Virus record (IMG/VR): IMGVR_UViG_3300048592_000179
Span: 1 to 49,454 of that record
Reading direction: 5' to 3' (one strand)
Origin: a virus
DNA: 49,454 bases
Made by a program: the position numbers and the translations under genes. This document shows, in pieces, positions 1-6,851 of the stretch (its first letter is position 1; every line of letters begins with the position of its first letter). Under the pieces are notes generated by a model, which was not told the origin of the DNA, made no database searches, and saw only the letters and a program-made list of their open reading frames with translations.

Positions 1-127
1 CCCGGAGTACGAGGCTGACCACGTATTCCACGCCGGGGAGCTCGGGGTCGCTGATCTGTTCGCCCTGATCCAGGGCGCGTCCGTGGTGGTCGGCGGCGTG
101 GGCTGGATCGTGCCCGCCGTGATCGCT
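1..127. repeat. Terminal direct repeat, left copy
   Basis: These 127 bases are identical to the last 127 bases of the window (49328-49454). A gene is open across both ends and joins in frame when the repeat is collapsed. 127 is a common assembler k-mer length, so this is most likely the overlap left when a circular or circularly permuted genome is assembled, rather than a biological terminal repeat. The unique genome length is then 49,327 bp. Confidence 0.95.
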
Positions 128-358
128 GCCGACGTACCAGCCGTGATCGTGGGCGGGGGGATGGGGGCATACAATGCCCCGGAAGTGGTGTCCGACCCGT
201 CGCAGCCTCGGGCACGGCTCGCGTGGGTACTGCCTGACGACTACTGCCGCTGCACCAATCGGTTCCACGGTTGCGCCAAGGTGGTGACCGACTTCGGGGC
301 GAAGTTCACTGCCGCGCTGGGCTCTGTTGCTCGCCCACTGGCCCTGGCGGCGGCATGA
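1..358 (+). CDS. Glycosyltransferase-like protein, 3' part (gene crosses the contig ends)
   Basis: This is the C-terminal part of the gene that starts at 48783. The first whole codon begins at base 2, and 545 + 358 bases give an intact 300-residue protein. The part holds a stretch like the C-terminal half of family 9 (heptosyltransferase-type) glycosyltransferases: DLFALIQGASVVVGG followed by a 'PAVIAADVPAVIVGGG' segment. It ends with a Cys-rich tail (CRCTNRFHGC). The stop overlaps the ATG of the methyltransferase gene by four bases (ATGA). The family assignment is inference from motif layout. A nucleotide-sugar-using enzyme that modifies virion or host glycans is the likely role. Confidence 0.6.
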   Translation, partial: PEYEADHVFHAGELGVADLFALIQGASVVVGGVGWIVPAVIAADVPAVIVGGGMGAYNAPEVVSDPSQPRARLAWVLPDDYCRCTNRFHGCAKVVTDFGAKFTAALGSVARPLALAAA

Positions 359-1005
359 CGGCCGACGCCGTCTTCAATGAGGCCATTTCCGGCCTGGCGT
401 GGGCTCCGTCCCTTGGCGTAGGCCACTACCCCGTGGCCGAGCGCGACGAGCCGTACCGCAACGGAGGGGCCCAGGCCTACTGGGAGAAGTACGCCGGGTA
501 CGCCGAGACCCCCCTGGGCGTCGCGCTCACGGACACGCGGGTCACTCTGGTACGCGAGCACACGAAGGGCCCCGTGGTGGACGTTGGCATCGGGTGCGGC
601 CAGTTCGTGGAGGCCATGCGCGCCGCTGGGTCCGACGCCTACGGGTGCGACGTGAATCCCGTGGCGGTGGCGTGGCTGAATCACCGGGGCCTCTGGCGGT
701 CCCCGTGGGAGCAGGAGGTCGACGCGGTCACGTTCTGGGACGTGCTGGAGCACATCCCGGACCCGGCGACGATGCTCGCCGGCGTCCGGACGTGGGCGTT
801 CGTGGCGACCCCCGTATTCGAGTCTGCCGAGGCCGTGCTGGAGTCCAGGCACTTCCGGCCCAACGAACACCGCTGGTACTGGACCGCTGACGGCCTCTGC
901 CGGTGGATGGGCGCCCAGGGATTCGGGTGCGTGCTACGCGACCGACGCGAGACGGACCTTGGCCGCGAGGGCATCGGCACGTTCGTCTTCCGGAGGTCCG
1001 CATGA
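355..1005 (+). CDS. SAM-dependent class I methyltransferase
   Basis: This is a 216-residue protein. Motif I is visible as VVDVGIGCGQF near residue 70, the acidic end of beta-2 as YGCDVNP, and the post-I/motif IV region as FWDVLEHIPDP, typical of the Methyltransf_23 type of small-molecule or glycan methyltransferase. The ATG at 355 overlaps the previous stop by four bases. A longer reading from 271 has no advantage. It sits between a glycosyltransferase-like gene and head-closure genes, which suggests that the pair glycosylates and O-methylates a substrate. No target-recognition domain for DNA is seen, so DNA methylation is unlikely. Confidence 0.8.
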   Translation: MTADAVFNEAISGLAWAPSLGVGHYPVAERDEPYRNGGAQAYWEKYAGYAETPLGVALTDTRVTLVREHTKGPVVDVGIGCGQFVEAMRAAGSDAYGCDVNPVAVAWLNHRGLWRSPWEQEVDAVTFWDVLEHIPDPATMLAGVRTWAFVATPVFESAEAVLESRHFRPNEHRWYWTADGLCRWMGAQGFGCVLRDRRETDLGREGIGTFVFRRSA

Positions 1006-1349
1006 GCGGGCGGATGCGGGCCGGGCTCCTGCGCAACCGTGTCCAGTTGCAGCGGAAGACGCGGACTTCCGACGGACAGGGTGGGTGGACCGAAACGTGG
1101 ACCACCTACGACACGACGTGGGCGCGCGTGCGGCCCCTGTCTGTAGACGAGCACCAGGCGGCCATGCAGCCCGACGCCCGGGCCCGGTACGAAGTGACCA
1201 TCCGGGCGAACACATCTACGGTCGCCGGCCCTGACCGGGTGCTCTTCGGCTCCAAGGTGCTGGACGTGATCGGTCCGCCCGTGAACATGGACGAGCGCGA
1301 GAAGTTCCTGTCATTCCCTGCGGCCCACGACTCAGAAGAGGACGTGTGA
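1002..1349 (+). CDS. Head closure (head-tail joining) protein
   Basis: A protein of 115 residues starting with an Arg-rich N-terminus (MSGRMRAGLLRNRVQLQ). It continues with the pattern typical of phage head-tail adaptors of the SPP1 gp16/HK97 gp7 kind: R-x-Q-L-x-R-K near the start, a DGQGGWTETW turn and a central beta-rich part with VLFGSKVLDVIGPP. These proteins close the portal channel after packaging. It lies directly before a gp10-like neck protein and a tail terminator, the canonical connector order. The ATG at 1002 overlaps the upstream stop (ATGA). Confidence 0.8.
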   Translation: MSGRMRAGLLRNRVQLQRKTRTSDGQGGWTETWTTYDTTWARVRPLSVDEHQAAMQPDARARYEVTIRANTSTVAGPDRVLFGSKVLDVIGPPVNMDEREKFLSFPAAHDSEEDV

Positions 1350-1786
1350 TGGGCGCCCGACTGATCGGATTCGACCGGTTGCGCGCCAAGCTCGCAAACC
1401 TGTCCGACGCGGACCGGGAAGCCCTGCGCCCTGCCGTCCAGGAGACCGCTACCGAGGTGGTCGCCAAGGCTAGCGCCGCGGCGCCGCCCAGCTTCGACAT
1501 CACGCACGAGACGAGCGAGGACGGGCTGCGCGCCAAGGTCGGAACCAACGACTACCGGGCCGGCTGGCGCGAGTTTGGCACCAAGGGTCACACGATCGCC
1601 CCGAAGAACCGGAAGGCGCTGAAGTTCGCCGGGGACGCTGGCGACGTGTTCGTGGGCAAGGTCTACCATCCGGGACAGCCCGCCAAGCCATTCCTCTTCC
1701 CCGCGTTCGAGAGTGAGCGCACGGCTCACGTGGCGCGGGTGGCCAAGGCGCTCAACCGGTCCCACCGGAAGGTGGCGGGGCGATGA
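1349..1786 (+). CDS. HK97 gp10-like neck/tail completion protein
   Basis: A protein of 145 residues from ATG 1349. A GTG at 1346 is also open, but ATG in a TGATG junction is the more likely start. The N-terminus (GFDRLRAKLANLS) and the middle 'YRAGWREFGTKGH' with a C-terminal 'PAKPFLFPAF' are the hallmarks of the HK97 gp10/DUF646 family, where the 'EFGT' and 'P-F-x-P-A' motifs recur. The protein joins tail to head. It is immediately followed by the tail terminator gene with a four-base overlap. Confidence 0.85.
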   Translation: MGARLIGFDRLRAKLANLSDADREALRPAVQETATEVVAKASAAAPPSFDITHETSEDGLRAKVGTNDYRAGWREFGTKGHTIAPKNRKALKFAGDAGDVFVGKVYHPGQPAKPFLFPAFESERTAHVARVAKALNRSHRKVAGR

Positions 1787-2196
1787 GCGCCGAACGGGTA
1801 GTTCAGGCGGCCCTGTACGCGGCCCTGACGGGCGACACGCCCTACATGGCCCTGGTCTCGGGCGTCTACGACGAAGAGGCGCCCCAGGGCACGGACTACC
1901 CCTACACGGTGCTCGGCAGCATGACGGAGGTGCCCGCGCACGTGATGGAGGCCGACGGGTGGGAGCACACCATCACGATCCACGACTTCACGGACGCGAA
2001 GGGCAGGAAGGTCCTTCAGCAGATCCGCGAGGCTCGTGAGGTTGTCGTGCATAAGCAGATCCTGAGCGTGTCCGGCTTCGGGCTCACTTCGATGCTCTGC
2101 GAGTTCGCGGACGTGCTGGTGGAGTCGGACGAAAACGGAAAGACGATCCGCCACCAGGTCACGCGCTACCGCGTGCAGTCCCTGGCGACGGCGTAA
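1783..2196 (+). CDS. Tail terminator protein (DUF3168-like)
   Basis: A protein of 137 residues. It shows the features of the DUF3168 tail-completion family: an N-terminal helix ending in LYAALTGD, then YDEEAPQGTDYPYTVLG, then an H-T-I-T-I-H beta strand, a short helix with VLQQIREA, and a C-terminal strand pair. These proteins form the ring that caps the tail tube next to the neck. The position after the gp10-like gene and before the tail tube gene fits. Confidence 0.8.
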   Translation: MSAERVVQAALYAALTGDTPYMALVSGVYDEEAPQGTDYPYTVLGSMTEVPAHVMEADGWEHTITIHDFTDAKGRKVLQQIREAREVVVHKQILSVSGFGLTSMLCEFADVLVESDENGKTIRHQVTRYRVQSLATA

Positions 2197-2208
2197 CGGG
2201 AGACGGTG

Positions 2209-2544
2209 ATGAAGAACTGGACAGAATCAGACTGGTGCGGGCGCACGAATTACGAGTGTGCGGACTGCGCCTACTCCACCCTGGAGGTCGACGCCATCGT
2301 GCGCCACTCCATCCGGTCCCACGGGGCCCGGCCCCAGGTCGCCGAAGGCGTCGGCGTCCTGCGGGACTACACGATCAAGCACACCCGCGGTGGCTACTAC
2401 ACGGTCGCCGCACCCGATGGTACCGAAGTGCCAGGCCCCTCCAATGGAAAGTGGCAGGGGAAAGACGGCGCCGTGCAGGGGGCGCTGGCACACGCCTCCG
2501 CGCAGAACCCCACCATGCCCACCCTCGAGGAGGAGGAGGACTAA
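2209..2544 (+). CDS. Small C2H2 zinc-finger protein in the tail operon
   Basis: A protein of 111 residues from ATG 2209, with GTG 2206 also open and a GGGAG Shine-Dalgarno just upstream. Residues about 16-37 form a classic finger, Cys-x2-Cys-x12-His-x4-His (CADC...RHSIRSH). The C-terminus is acidic (LEEEED). I know no standard structural role for such a protein between tail terminator and tail tube. The finger suggests nucleic-acid or protein binding. The function is not known. Confidence 0.75.
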   Translation: MKNWTESDWCGRTNYECADCAYSTLEVDAIVRHSIRSHGARPQVAEGVGVLRDYTIKHTRGGYYTVAAPDGTEVPGPSNGKWQGKDGAVQGALAHASAQNPTMPTLEEEED

Positions 2545-2547
2545 GTC

Positions 2548-2982
2548 ATGTCCAAGCACAACGCTCACGGGACCCTTCTGAAGCTCGGGTCGGCCCTGGT
2601 GTCGCCGACCTACACGACCATCGCCCAGGTGGTCAGCATCTCGGGCCCGAACCAGACCCGCGGGACCACTCCGGTCCCCACGCACGACGACACGGGCGGC
2701 ATCGACAAGATCGCCGACGCCCTGTACGACGGCGGCCAGGTGACGTTCTCCGTCCTGTTCGACCCGTCGCTCGGGACCCATGACGCCTCCACGGGCGTGA
2801 AGGCACTGGCGGACTCCGGGGCCGAGCGTCCGTACCAGCTCATCTTCCCGACCGCGGTGGGCGTGCAGTACGAGTTCAACGCCTTCGTAGTCAGCCACCA
2901 GCCGACTGGCATGGACGCGAACACCGGCGTCCTGCGCGCCGACGTGACGCTGGAGATCACCGGCGGCGTGACGGAGGTCTGA
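2548..2982 (+). CDS. Major tail tube protein
   Basis: A protein of 144 residues. The layout resembles phage tail tube proteins of siphoviruses: an early YTTIAQVVSISGP strand, a TPVPTHDDTGGIDKIAD loop, a GGQVTFSVLFDP strand and a C-terminal RADVTLEITGGV strand. Hexameric rings of this protein would stack to form the tail. It lies between the tail terminator and the tail assembly chaperone, the usual place. It begins with ATG after a GAGGAGG Shine-Dalgarno. Confidence 0.85.
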   Translation: MSKHNAHGTLLKLGSALVSPTYTTIAQVVSISGPNQTRGTTPVPTHDDTGGIDKIADALYDGGQVTFSVLFDPSLGTHDASTGVKALADSGAERPYQLIFPTAVGVQYEFNAFVVSHQPTGMDANTGVLRADVTLEITGGVTEV

Positions 2983-2983
2983 G

Positions 2984-3346
2984 GTGAGTAAGGCCAAGGA
3001 GTTCACGCTGGACCTCGGGGGCGAGCAGGTCGGGTTGCGGTTCGACTTCAACGCGCTCGCCACCGTGGAGGAGCTCACGGGCCGGAACCTGGTGGTGGAG
3101 GGGTTGAAGGATCCCTCCATCACCGACCTCCGGGCCCTGATCTACGCCTGCAGCGTGGCGTGGTGCGATGCCCACAAAGAGGAGTGCAGGTACGACCTCA
3201 AGGCCATCGGCGGCATGCTCGACATGGATACCGTGACCCAGGCGTGGAGCACGCTCCAGGCCCTGACCACGGCGAACATGCCGGAGCAGCGAGGGCCGGC
3301 GGGGGTCGGCGAGGAAAACCCTCCGGAAGCCCCGGAAGGGGCCTAA
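2984..3346 (+). CDS. Tail assembly chaperone, short form (gpG-like)
   Basis: A protein of 120 residues from GTG 2984. The N-terminal strands (FTLDLGGEQVGLRFDFNALATVEE) resemble the GTA gp11/tail-chaperone family. The Pro/Glu-rich end stops at TAA 3344-3346. It sits just before the second chaperone frame and the tape measure gene, as lambda G does. The protein would coat the tape measure during tail assembly and is not expected in the virion. The C-terminal extension is probably made by frameshifting (see the next feature). Confidence 0.8.
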   Translation: MSKAKEFTLDLGGEQVGLRFDFNALATVEELTGRNLVVEGLKDPSITDLRALIYACSVAWCDAHKEECRYDLKAIGGMLDMDTVTQAWSTLQALTTANMPEQRGPAGVGEENPPEAPEGA

Positions 3347-3678
3347 CCGTCGAGCGGTGCTACGGCATCGCCACGACGTTCCTGGGGGTCGGGGAGGACG
3401 AGTTCTGGCGGATGACGCTTCGGCAGTTCGGGAGCAAGATGGACGCCTTCAACGACAGGGAGAAGGTGATGCGGCAAGAGGCAGACCTGCGGGCGGGAGT
3501 GATCGCGGCCACGCTCTGGAACACGGCCGCGTTCCGTGGCCCGGGATCCGAGGACCGCAAGCCGTCGGATTTCTTCGCCAGCCTGCAGGGGCCCGCGGAG
3601 GAGCCCCGAGACAACCCGCACGCCATGCACGCGGCCTTCCTCGCTCTGGTGGCGGGGAAGATCCAGAGAGCCAACTGA
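3313..3678 (+). CDS. Tail chaperone frameshift extension (gpT-like)
   Basis: This open frame lies at -1 relative to the upstream chaperone gene. It has protein-like content from TVERCYGIATTF through to the stop at 3676-3678 but no ATG, GTG or Shine-Dalgarno at its beginning; the first ATG is at 3412, inside the conserved part. This is the arrangement of lambda G/GT, where a -1 slip fuses the two parts. The slip site is not a canonical heptamer. The best candidates are GGAAAAC (3313-3319) and AGGGGCC (3337-3343) just before the stop. The start coordinate given is the first candidate and is approximate. Confidence 0.6.
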   Translation, partial: GKPSGSPGRGLTVERCYGIATTFLGVGEDEFWRMTLRQFGSKMDAFNDREKVMRQEADLRAGVIAATLWNTAAFRGPGSEDRKPSDFFASLQGPAEEPRDNPHAMHAAFLALVAGKIQRAN

Positions 3679-3688
3679 GGCGCACTGA

Positions 3689-6511
3689 ATGATCCTGGAA
3701 CGCCTGGTCGTAGCCATCGACGCAGACCTGAAGGGTTTGCGCGATATCACCGCAGGGGCGGCGCGCATGGAGCGCAACGTCGAGCGGAATATGACCCGTG
3801 CGGGCGTGGCCGCCGACCACTTTGGCGACCGGATCCAGGGCGTAGGCCAGAAGCTCACGCTGGGCCTCTCCGTGCCACTGGCCGCGCTGGGCGTGGTCAC
3901 CGTGGTCACGGCGGGCAAGATGGACCAGTTGCGCCGCGGGCTGGACTCCGTGACGGGATCCGGCCAGGAAACGGCCCGCCAGCTCCAACGGCTGCGCGAA
4001 GTGTCGAAGCTCCCGGGCCTCGGGTTCGAGGAGGCGGTGCGCGGTTCGATCAACCTGCAGGCAGCGGGGTTCAGCGCCGGCCTGGCCGAAAAGTCGCTGC
4101 GCGGGTTCGGCAACGCCCTGGCGTCCGTGGGCCGCGGCCGGGCGGAGTTGGACGGCGTGATCCTCGCCCTTGGGCAGATGGCCGCCAAGGGCAAGATCAT
4201 GGCCCAGGAGGTCAATCAGTTGGCCGAGCGGGTGCCCCAGATCCGCAAGGTGATGGAGGCGGCGTTCGGCACGGCGGACACCGAGAAGCTCCAGAAGATG
4301 GGGCTGGATGCCACGACGTTCGTCAGCGAGGTAGTGGAGCAGTTGCTGCTCCTCCCCCCGGTGACCACGGGCATCGCCAACTCGTTCGAGAACATCACCG
4401 ACCAGTCCAAGAATACCGCGGCGTCGTGGGGTGACCGGCTCGTGCCCGCCACGGCGGGACTGCTCAACTCCGGCTCCGACCTGCTGGGCGTGCTGGAGCG
4501 GATGCCCCCTGCCCTCAAGGACGTGGCTATCGGTGGCGCTGTCGCCGCGGGCGCGCTGGGGCCCCTCGCGCTGGGCGCGGCCGCGCTGGTCAAGCTAGGC
4601 CCGGTCATCATCGCTCAGTGGGGCGTTCTCGCGTCAGTCAGTGGCCCTATCCTTGGGGTAGCGGCTGCGATTGGGGCGGTCACCGCGGCCGGGCTGGCGT
4701 TGTCCAACAACTGGCCCACGATCAGCTACGAGGTGACGCGCCTCGCTGACGCGCTCCGGGACCGGCTGACGCCCGCCACGCAGGACCTGACAGCCGCGTG
4801 GGACAAGCTCAACGAGACGACGGACCCGAAGTTGCGGACCGGCACATCCGGCACATCCCAAGACCTGCTCAACTCGCTTCGCTTCGGCGGCGCCCCGGGT
4901 CAGGGCAAGTGGGGTGTGCCGCTCGTGACGCCCGCCGCGTCCGCTTCGACATCCACGGGCCCGTCGCCGATCCCGTTCCACGTCACCGCCGAAGCGGTCG
5001 ACATGCTGCTGGAGCGGCAGAAGAAGCTGCAGGAGGAATCTGCAAAGCTCCGGCTGGACCTGAAGCTGGCAGAGGGCACCGCAGCGGCCGACAGTCTCCA
5101 GGCGAAGCTGGGCGAGGTGGCACAGGAGCTCGGGCGCGTCAACGCGCTCCTGAACACGTCCAGCGGGAAGACGTGGTCGGCGCTGAAGGGCTTCATGGAC
5201 GCCAACGCCCTGGCGGGCCCCGTTGGGCTACTGGACGGCCGTGGATTCCAGTTGCCCAAGCAGGGCTCCAAGACCGGGTTGACCCTGACGCTGGATCCCA
5301 AGACCGGGCTGCGGGAGTGGAAGCGCATTACCGAGAACGGCATCCCGATTGTCATGCCGGACGTGAATCCGCTGACCGGCAAGCCGCAGGGCACGGGGGC
5401 GGAATCCGCCAACTGGCTCGACGACATCGGCAAGCAGTTCGGGGATATCGGGTCCCGTCTGTTGGATCCGAAGATCGTCGCCTCCAACCTGGCCACCCAG
5501 GGCATCACCGCTTTGTCTGGATGGGTCTTCGGGCAGGTAGGCTCCATGCTCTTCGGCGGCACCGACCGCAACGAGGCGTTGCGCGAACAGGTCCGCCAGT
5601 TGGAGCGTAACTCTGACCGGCTGGAGCAGCTTCGCGACGGCCTGGCCACGCTGGACACCGCGCTGCTCGGCGAGAAGGGCGGCACGATCTCCGGAGTCGC
5701 GAAAGCCATCGGCGCGTGGCTCAACAACACGCAGTTTGCCGACCCGAACGTGCGTGGCGGTGGTCTTCAGGGCGTCCTGGCGTACTACGGCGCCTCCATG
5801 GAAGACCTCACCCGGCTGGCGCAGCGGTTTGGGATCGAGTTGGACGGCTCCGCCCGGTCGTTCGAGCAACTCCAGACGGCCCTGGAGTCTGATTTTCTAC
5901 GCAATCTGACGGGCACGTTTGAGGGTGCGTTCGGGCTGATGCGTCAGGAGTTCGACCTGCTCGACATCACGGACCCGATGGAGCAGTTCCAGCGGTCCAT
6001 TGATCTCGTGGCGTCGCTGGTCTCGGACGACCTTGCTTCTACCCTCCGGGGCCTGGATGCCTCTGGTCTGGACGCGCTGATCTCCGACACGCTGGACCGG
6101 CTTCGCCTTGGAGACGTGACGCTCTTCAACGAGCTGGGCGCGCTGTCCATTAACGAGTTCTTGGAGTTTCTCGGGTTCGCCGAAGGGGCGCTGGACCGGT
6201 TCGGCGACACCGCCAACAAGGCGACCGAGGCGCTCCGCAACGCTCCGTCCGGCTTCAAGGTCAACCTGTCCAGGTTCCAAGCCGACGCGGGGGTCATGGC
6301 CATGCCGGTCCGGTCGGACCCGGGTGGCGGTAGTCCGACGATCTCTACCATGATGGCCAGGGCGAGCGCGGCCGGCCCGACGTTCACGGGTCCGATCTAC
6401 GTGCAGGCCAACGACCCGGCGGAGTTCCTCTCGCAGTTGGAGTCGCAGGTCCAGTGGCGGTCTCGCACGGGGGCGTCCGTGATCCAGACGTCCACGAGGC
6501 GGGGGGGCTGA
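3689..6511 (+). CDS. Tape measure protein
   Basis: A protein of 940 residues, the longest in the genome, placed right after the chaperones. The N-terminal half matches the tape-measure domain (residues about 70-245: GKMDQLRRGLDSVTGSG, ARQLQRLREVSKLPGLGFEEA, AEKSLRGFGNALASVGRG). It is followed by a strongly hydrophobic Gly/Ala-rich stretch at about residues 275-335, suited to membrane passage during DNA entry. A coiled-coil-like segment begins near residue 440 (LLERQKKLQEESAKL). By the usual 0.15 nm per residue rule the tail would be about 140 nm; that is inference. Confidence 0.92.
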   Translation: MILERLVVAIDADLKGLRDITAGAARMERNVERNMTRAGVAADHFGDRIQGVGQKLTLGLSVPLAALGVVTVVTAGKMDQLRRGLDSVTGSGQETARQLQRLREVSKLPGLGFEEAVRGSINLQAAGFSAGLAEKSLRGFGNALASVGRGRAELDGVILALGQMAAKGKIMAQEVNQLAERVPQIRKVMEAAFGTADTEKLQKMGLDATTFVSEVVEQLLLLPPVTTGIANSFENITDQSKNTAASWGDRLVPATAGLLNSGSDLLGVLERMPPALKDVAIGGAVAAGALGPLALGAAALVKLGPVIIAQWGVLASVSGPILGVAAAIGAVTAAGLALSNNWPTISYEVTRLADALRDRLTPATQDLTAAWDKLNETTDPKLRTGTSGTSQDLLNSLRFGGAPGQGKWGVPLVTPAASASTSTGPSPIPFHVTAEAVDMLLERQKKLQEESAKLRLDLKLAEGTAAADSLQAKLGEVAQELGRVNALLNTSSGKTWSALKGFMDANALAGPVGLLDGRGFQLPKQGSKTGLTLTLDPKTGLREWKRITENGIPIVMPDVNPLTGKPQGTGAESANWLDDIGKQFGDIGSRLLDPKIVASNLATQGITALSGWVFGQVGSMLFGGTDRNEALREQVRQLERNSDRLEQLRDGLATLDTALLGEKGGTISGVAKAIGAWLNNTQFADPNVRGGGLQGVLAYYGASMEDLTRLAQRFGIELDGSARSFEQLQTALESDFLRNLTGTFEGAFGLMRQEFDLLDITDPMEQFQRSIDLVASLVSDDLASTLRGLDASGLDALISDTLDRLRLGDVTLFNELGALSINEFLEFLGFAEGALDRFGDTANKATEALRNAPSGFKVNLSRFQADAGVMAMPVRSDPGGGSPTISTMMARASAAGPTFTGPIYVQANDPAEFLSQLESQVQWRSRTGASVIQTSTRRGG

Positions 6512-6512
6512 C

Positions 6513-6848
6513 GTGCCGTACCTGGCTCTTGACGGCGTAACGGTCCCGGTGCCCGTGGACCAGCCGAACAGCGAAGCGGTAGAGGTCGGGACCGTGGAGG
6601 CGTCGTTCGACGGGACGCCACGTTCTTCGGTGCGGGCGTACAAGGACCGATGGGAGATCCCGACCCAATGGATGGCTTCCGCTGACGCCGCCACGCTTGA
6701 GGCGGTACTGGTGTCCGTGCCGCCCGTGGCCGCGACGGGGACCCTAACTGGTTCGCTGTCCGTCGTCCTGACCAATGTTCGGCGCCAGCACCGGAAGTTC
6801 GCGGACGGCGAGCGCATCCGGTTCGACTTCGTCATGCTGGAGGGCTGA
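6513..6848 (+). CDS. Putative distal tail protein
   Basis: A protein of 111 residues with GTG start two bases after the tape measure stop. It is beta-rich: a short N-terminal domain (YLALDGVTVPVPVDQP), a W-E-I-P strand and a C-terminal GERIRFDFVMLEG strand. The position between tape measure and the large tail-tip protein is where siphophages keep a small distal tail or tip protein. No diagnostic motif was recognised, so the function is from context. Confidence 0.55.
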   Translation: MPYLALDGVTVPVPVDQPNSEAVEVGTVEASFDGTPRSSVRAYKDRWEIPTQWMASADAATLEAVLVSVPPVAATGTLTGSLSVVLTNVRRQHRKFADGERIRFDFVMLEG

Positions 6849-6851
6849 CCG

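Noticed and set aside
2548-2982. Contractile-tail interpretation
   Set aside because: No sheath gene, no baseplate wedge genes and a direct tube-chaperone-tape measure order support a non-contractile siphovirus tail.
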